Of a stretch of 64,000 nt of DNA, positions 59,075 through 64,000 are shown piece after piece; position 1 is the stretch's first letter; every line of letters starts with the position of its first letter. The notes beneath the pieces are model-generated. The model made no database searches, had not been told where the DNA came from, and worked only from the letters and a program-made list of their open reading frames with translations. The position numbers were made by a program, and so were the translations under genes. The DNA is from Raphanus sativus (Eukaryota > Streptophyta > Magnoliopsida > Brassicales > Brassicaceae): NCBI RefSeq assembly GCF_000801105.2, contig NC_079519.1, positions 27,379,288 through 27,443,287 of the forward strand, in the 5' to 3' direction.

Positions 59075-59698
59075 TAAGGTTTAAGCCCTTTTAAAGCCTC
59101 CTTTATGCGAAAGCTCTACCTCGCACAGAAGGTTTCCAATACTGCTTTCGGTTTTCTTTCTTAAAATATTTTATACTTTTGTCACTCGCTGGAAAATTGC
59201 TGGCAATTTGCACAAAAGATAACACAGCGTAAATCCCCCAAATGTTGTACTTTCTTTTTTTGCTTTAAATTTGGTGCCCAAAAGTTGTAGTTTTTTTTTT
59301 GCTTTAACTTTTTTTGAAAAATTTGCTTTAAATTCGGTAACCAGCCCTGCATATATATGTTGCAGCTCTCTCTGTTATCATAATCAATAAGAAAAGGTTT
59401 AGATTTTTTCTTAGAACAAACTCATGGGTATCTAAGATCTGTCTTGTCGTTGCAGCTATCTTATGGTCACATAGCAATTGATCTTAGGGAATGGTAGTCA
59501 AAGATGTAGTAATTGATCATAGTATAAGAGACAGCACCTGAAAGTTTAAGCCTTTGAATTAAGCTTTTTGTGCCTTGCCTACCAGAGATTGCATCCCTCC
59601 CTTAAGTCTCAATACATCGTTATTGCATAAAGTGAAATATTTTATACAAAACTAACTTTTATATTCTGTCTTTTATGAAATTTGTGAAAACCTTCAAG
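59075..59698. other. Non-coding stretch
   Basis: Between the Harbinger element and the UBC28 relic. I looked for the first UBC28 exon (the MASKRI start) and did not find it. No element ends recognised. Confidence 0.45.
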
Positions 59699-60244
<546 letters not shown>

Positions 60245-60713
60245 AGTTTGTGCTTTTGATCCATCAAGACTCAGTTTTAAAGGAGGGAGAGTGAGAGAGA
60301 GAGATAGGACACTACATAGGATCTTCCATAAAATTAAGTTATGTATGATCTCTTTGTTTCAAAGCTTCTTTGATTTCACTTGTTAAACAAGAAAAAAAAA
60401 ACATTTACTTCTCCTATTTATTTCCTTGTTTCATTTGTTTTTCCTTTCAACTTTTTTTTTTCAAAAATTATGAAGAAATTATATTTCTATAATTTTTTAC
60501 ACCAAACAAACCAGTTGACTTAATTTTACCTCAAGGCTATATATGCACAATTCTAATTACGTTCATGTTGATTAACAAGATTAAACGCGTTTATTATGCA
60601 ATACCGTACGATATGTGAATCATTGATGATTCAATAAATACCTCAACAAGTTCTCCAATTTTTTTTTCTAAAATAACAACAGGAATCCAAACAATCTAAA
60701 CGAAGAACTAAAC
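60245..60713. other. Upstream region of the first eight-cysteine gene
   Basis: The proximal 130 bases (60538-60663) are shared with the region before the second gene (61187-61310): TTGCGCAATACC or TTATGCAATACC, AATAAATACC and spacing are conserved. No other gene. Confidence 0.6.
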
Positions 60714-60992
60714 ATGAAGATGGTAGCATTGTTGCTTATTACATTTCTCATAGTCTCGGCATCATTCCCTCATCTCGCTAGTTCCAAGAGCAATGGGAAA
60801 TCATGTCTTACAAATGCGGTTAAGGTTTGCTTTGATGGCATTTCTCGTGGAGCGCCGGTGAAGGCTGCATGTTGTAAGAGTCTGAAAGAGAATCATACAT
60901 GTCTGTGTGATTTAATTAAATCCCGTGTGGTCGATACCAGTGTCCTTGGCTCTAGTCTCAAGTCTTGTGGCATGCCTAACCCCAAATGTTGA
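60714..60992 (+). CDS. Small secreted eight-cysteine protein (LTP/2S albumin-like), copy 1
   Basis: 92 residues, no intron. A signal peptide (MKMVALLLITFLIVSASFPH) is followed by eight cysteines in the order C...C...CC...CxC...C...C: KSCLTNAVKVCFDG, KAACCKSLKENHTCLCDLI, LKSCGMPNPKC. This is the bifunctional inhibitor/lipid-transfer/2S albumin fold, a helical bundle held by four disulfides. Members are secreted to the wall or act in reproductive tissue; the role here is unknown. The next gene is a tandem copy. Confidence 0.85.
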   Translation: MKMVALLLITFLIVSASFPHLASSKSNGKSCLTNAVKVCFDGISRGAPVKAACCKSLKENHTCLCDLIKSRVVDTSVLGSSLKSCGMPNPKC

Positions 60993-61378
60993 ACATATTA
61001 AAAGAATATCGAGCAACCATACCAAAGAATCCGTGCTTTATTTTTTCAGTTTTTATACAATTTTTTAGTGACTAGAATAAATTACTATAATTTGTAAACC
61101 ATTTTGGTAACCAATTCGAAATTTTAAATAGTATTTCTATAACTTTTTAAACCCATTATGGAAAAGTAATTGAGCCTTGCATGTGGTATATATATACATA
61201 GCTAATTACGTACGTGTTGATAAAAGAAGGCCAATCGCGTCTATTGCGCAATACCATACAACGCGAATCCTTAATTACCCAATAAATACCAAAACAGATC
61301 TTCACATTTTTACTCAGAAAACAAAAAGAATCCAAACAATTTTGCTATCAAGAGATATAAACAAACAAGTACATATAC
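60993..61378. other. Spacer between the two eight-cysteine genes
   Basis: Contains the copy-1 trailer and the copy-2 promoter; the latter resembles the promoter of copy 1. Nothing else recognised. Confidence 0.55.
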
Positions 61379-61684
61379 ATGAAGATCGTAGCATTGTTGC
61401 TTATAGCATTTGTAGTACTCGTGGCATCATTTCCTCCTCCGACAAAAGCTATTGCGGTCGAGGGAAGTCGTTCCACGAGGAATGGAGAATCATGTGCTAC
61501 AAATGCGCTTCAGGTTTGTTTCGACAGTATTGCTAATAGAATGATGATGTCGACTACATGTAATTGTGAACAGCTAAAGGAGCACCAATCATGTCTATGT
61601 GATGCTACTAAAACTCGTATCCTCGATAGCAATGTCCTAAGAATTTATCTCAAGTCTTGTGGTATTACTGACCCCATATGTTAA
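61379..61684 (+). CDS. Small secreted eight-cysteine protein, copy 2, with CNC in place of CC
   Basis: 101 residues, no intron. The signal peptide MKIVALLLIAFVVLVASFPP matches copy 1. Cysteine blocks are ESCATNALQVCFDS, TTCNCEQLKEHQSCLCDAT and LKSCGITDPIC. The adjacent Cys-Cys of the family is changed to Cys-Asn-Cys, while the count stays at eight. The first segment is also longer (AIAVEGSRSTRNG). Copies 1 and 2 share most hydrophobic positions, so they arose by tandem duplication. The changed spacing may alter disulfide geometry or mark relaxed selection. Confidence 0.84.
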   Translation: MKIVALLLIAFVVLVASFPPPTKAIAVEGSRSTRNGESCATNALQVCFDSIANRMMMSTTCNCEQLKEHQSCLCDATKTRILDSNVLRIYLKSCGITDPIC

Positions 61685-62139
61685 ACAATATGATGGGAAC
61701 ACGGAACCATTGGTTTAAGACACTAAATCGAGTAGTTGTCAGTAATGGAGAAGTGATCTTCTAGTGCTTACTACTGGTTAGTAACATTTCCTATACCTCT
61801 CTCATTTTCCCTTGTTTGTGAGAATAATGTATTTTATCTAATGATTCCACATTTGTATTTTATCTAAGTAATAGATAACCATTTGTCATTTTTTCACACT
61901 TTGATTCTTGTAAACTCTGTAACACCCATCACGGGTTATTGTTACGGTACATAAAACATATATAGATCACAAATCTGCTTATTGCTGTTCAAAAAGTTAC
62001 ATCATTTTTTTTGACACACCTGCATCTATAACACAGGATGTGTATGAAGAACATCTTATATGACGCCAACAATAGACAGTAAAAACCATGAAAAAAGAAT
62101 AATATATATGGTATAGGGAAAAAAATTACCCCAAGAGTC
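61685..62139. other. Convergent 3' region
   Basis: Trailers of copy 2 and of the minus-strand NPR1-like gene. Nothing else recognised. Confidence 0.5.
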
Positions 62140-64000
62140 TCACCGACGGCGATGGTAGAGTTTAGACCTCTTTCCAGCTATTGATTTCGACGTGGAAGAA
62201 GACGAAAGTGAGAGAGACGAGTTTACATGTTCCTCCTTGTCCTCAATAAAGGCCTTCTTCACAATCTCCTGTATTTCCATGTACCTCTGCTTCTTTTGTA
62301 GTCTTTTCTGAGGAGTGTCGCCTTCTCCGCAAGCCAGCTGATTCAAATCATCACAGTCCATAATCTGATCAAGTACTGCCGAACATCGTGGAAGAAGCGT
62401 TTCCCCAGTTCCACTGATGATTGTGAAAATGAAGAGAACAATTAATGTTATAGACTAGACATGGTTTCTTTCAGTTATCTATTACAAGTAGGGCTGAGAT
62501 TTTTAACCGAACCAAACCCGCCGGACCAAACAGAAACTTTGGTTAGTTCGGGTGAGAAATTCGGTTTAGTTCGGCAAGTTTATAAGCAAATTGGTTTTCG
62601 GTTTGGTAATTGATTAGTTCGGTTTTTCAAAAAAAATTGTCAACCAAATTTTCAACTGAACTGACCGAATTAACCGAATTAAAGGAACTAACCAAACTAA
62701 TCGAAATTATCCGAATTTAATCTATTTTACCCAAAGTTTTAACCGAAATATAATCGAAACCAAAAGCTTCGGTTAGTTTCGGTAAAAATTTTAAAAAACC
62801 AAATTACCCGAATACAGAACCAAACTTTTTTACAGTTTAATTCGCAGAGATTTTAGTCGAACCGAACTACCCGAACCCACATGCCTAATTACAAGTTTAA
62901 AGACAACTATGTTTAAAGATCCATACCGGTTTTAGAAAGCGCTTTTAATCTGCGTTGATGCTCTTCTAGGATTTTAAAAGGTGCTGTCTTTAGATCCGGC
63001 GATGTCCTCTTTGCACCAGCCAGATGGTCAGGGTCGAGGCTAGACCCAGTGAACTCGGATGTTCCCTTCATTTGGCGATATTCATTGCGATTTGTGCTTC
63101 CGTTGGGAAGAGACGTTGAGCCAATGCAACTAAACAGCAAGTATAGTTTATCATTAGTTTCACTCGCTTTCCTAACAAAGAATTCGATTCAAACATAAAA
63201 GGAGTAGGAGAGGACCTCTGTTTTCAAGATAGAGCAGCCTCATCTTGAGTTCATGGTCCGCCATTGCAAAGAGGGAGAAACAGCATCTCCAGGAAACCGG
63301 TCTCCTTTGTTCGCTTGCTCCAGTATCTCTACGCATAGCCTACCTTTGAGAGAAGGCTTGCATTGCTCCGCAAGATAACTATATTCAGCCGCCATGGTGA
63401 CTTGTTTCGCAATCAAGAGAGCCGTTCTACCTTCAAAGACGTTTCCGATGCACGTGACCCTTTCGTCAACAGAGATACTATCAGATCAGGCTCCTTGCGC
63501 ATGGCGGCAACGTGAAGCACCGTGTATCCCCTCGGATTCCTAAGGTTGACATCGGCAATCTCTAGGTCAAGGAGATCGTTTGCGGTCTTACATCGCAGTA
63601 CTTAACAGCGAAATGAAGAGCGTAGGCATCATCAAGATTAGTGTGCCCCTCACTCAAAAGCATCTCGACAAGCTCGACATCGTCGGAGTCAAGTGCCTTG
63701 TATATATTCAAGACATGTTTCCCTACCTCAGGCACCTCAATGCCTAGATCGTTACGGAGGTTAACTATCTCTTTGACAATATGTTGAGGCAATGACTTGT
63801 CAAGAGTAACTAAGTCCACGTTAGAGTTGACAATAACCTCTACGCATCTATCTGTTAGCTTCTTGCAAGCTTCACCACAGATACTAGAAATCTTGAGTAT
63901 GAGTAATAACGTGTCCTCTTCTATTACAACTTTGTCTATGACGTCAAGTAAATGCCGCTGGTAGAGCGTAACCAGTTCATAAACCTCGAAGACGGAAAGC
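62140..64000 (-). pseudogene. NPR1: NPR1-family gene (At1g64280 position), 3' part, with frameshifts
   Basis: NPR1-type proteins are salicylic-acid-linked transcription co-regulators with BTB, ankyrin and C-terminal parts. Minus-strand segments are 63216 to beyond 64000, 62927-63129 and 62140-62413. Blocks seen are the BTB-ankyrin linker [20 protein letters not shown], ankyrin [40 protein letters not shown], then EHQRRLKALSKT and [19 protein letters not shown] [16 protein letters not shown] with SKLYHRRR at the end. Five single-base losses in short homopolymers break the frame: near 63587-63590, 63434-63436, 63268-63270, 63071-63073 and 62388-62391. Splice sites are conserved. A hAT-like insert lies in the last intron. 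It is a pseudogene unless the losses are assembly errors. Confidence 0.82.
62489..62887. mobile_element. hAT-like non-autonomous element in the last NPR1 intron
   Basis: ATTACAAG flanks both ends (62481-62488 and 62888-62895). Ends are TAGGGCTGAG and, inverted, TAGGCATGTG. The body is full of CGAACC, GGTTAGTTCGG and related words. The 8-base duplication and TAGG-type ends fit hAT. No coding capacity. Confidence 0.8.

Overview
The window is nuclear plant DNA from a Brassicaceae species, most likely a Brassica or Raphanus relative of Arabidopsis. The support is spliceosomal GT-AG introns, plant-only gene families, AT-rich intergenic DNA full of small transposons, and a gene order that I recognise as matching Arabidopsis chromosome 1 from about At1g63970 to At1g64280. 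AGI numbers are given from memory of that map, not from a search.

Layout. 1-5.4 kb: the 5' part of ISPF (MEP isoprenoid pathway, minus), a G-patch protein (plus) and an intact SPO11-2 (meiotic break formation, minus). 5.4-10.9 kb: repeats, with a three-copy ~426-bp tandem array, a decayed LINE RNase H domain and a poly(A)-tailed retroelement with target-site duplication. 11-21 kb: WRKY56 and a serpin gene, each with a Helitron in its intron, plus relics of a duplicated WRKY/serpin pair split by a hAT-like element that carries a minisatellite. 21-29 kb: TOPP3 (PP1 catalytic subunit), RTNLB3 (ER reticulon) and an 11-repeat cysteine/histidine zinc-finger protein. 30-38 kb: gene-poor, with a hAT MITE, a Stowaway MITE and unidentified fragments. 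38-42.4 kb: DIR5 (dirigent) and CHX16 (cation/H+ exchanger). 42.4-48 kb: gene-poor, with a second hAT MITE and a composite Helitron. 48-56 kb: a coiled-coil protein, a small glyoxalase-fold protein, PGD1 (6-phosphogluconate dehydrogenase), an LRR receptor kinase gene that has lost its ectodomain frame, and TOM7-2. 56.1-59.1 kb: a nearly complete PIF/Harbinger DNA transposon inserted just upstream of TOM7-2. 59.7-64 kb: a UBC28 pseudogene, a tandem pair of small eight-cysteine secreted proteins, and an NPR1 copy with several frameshifts that runs off the window.

The genes are not an operon and do not share one pathway. They form an ancestral syntenic block. The copy is fractionating: LRR-RLK, UBC28 and probably NPR1 are broken, a second serpin is reduced to relics, and the remaining genes are open. 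This fits a post-polyploid Brassicaceae subgenome. I did not find a convincing new biological system. The most informative items are the NPR1 frameshifts, the Helitrons and hAT/Harbinger insertions with exact boundaries, the decapitated receptor kinase, and the CC-to-CxC change in one of the eight-cysteine proteins.
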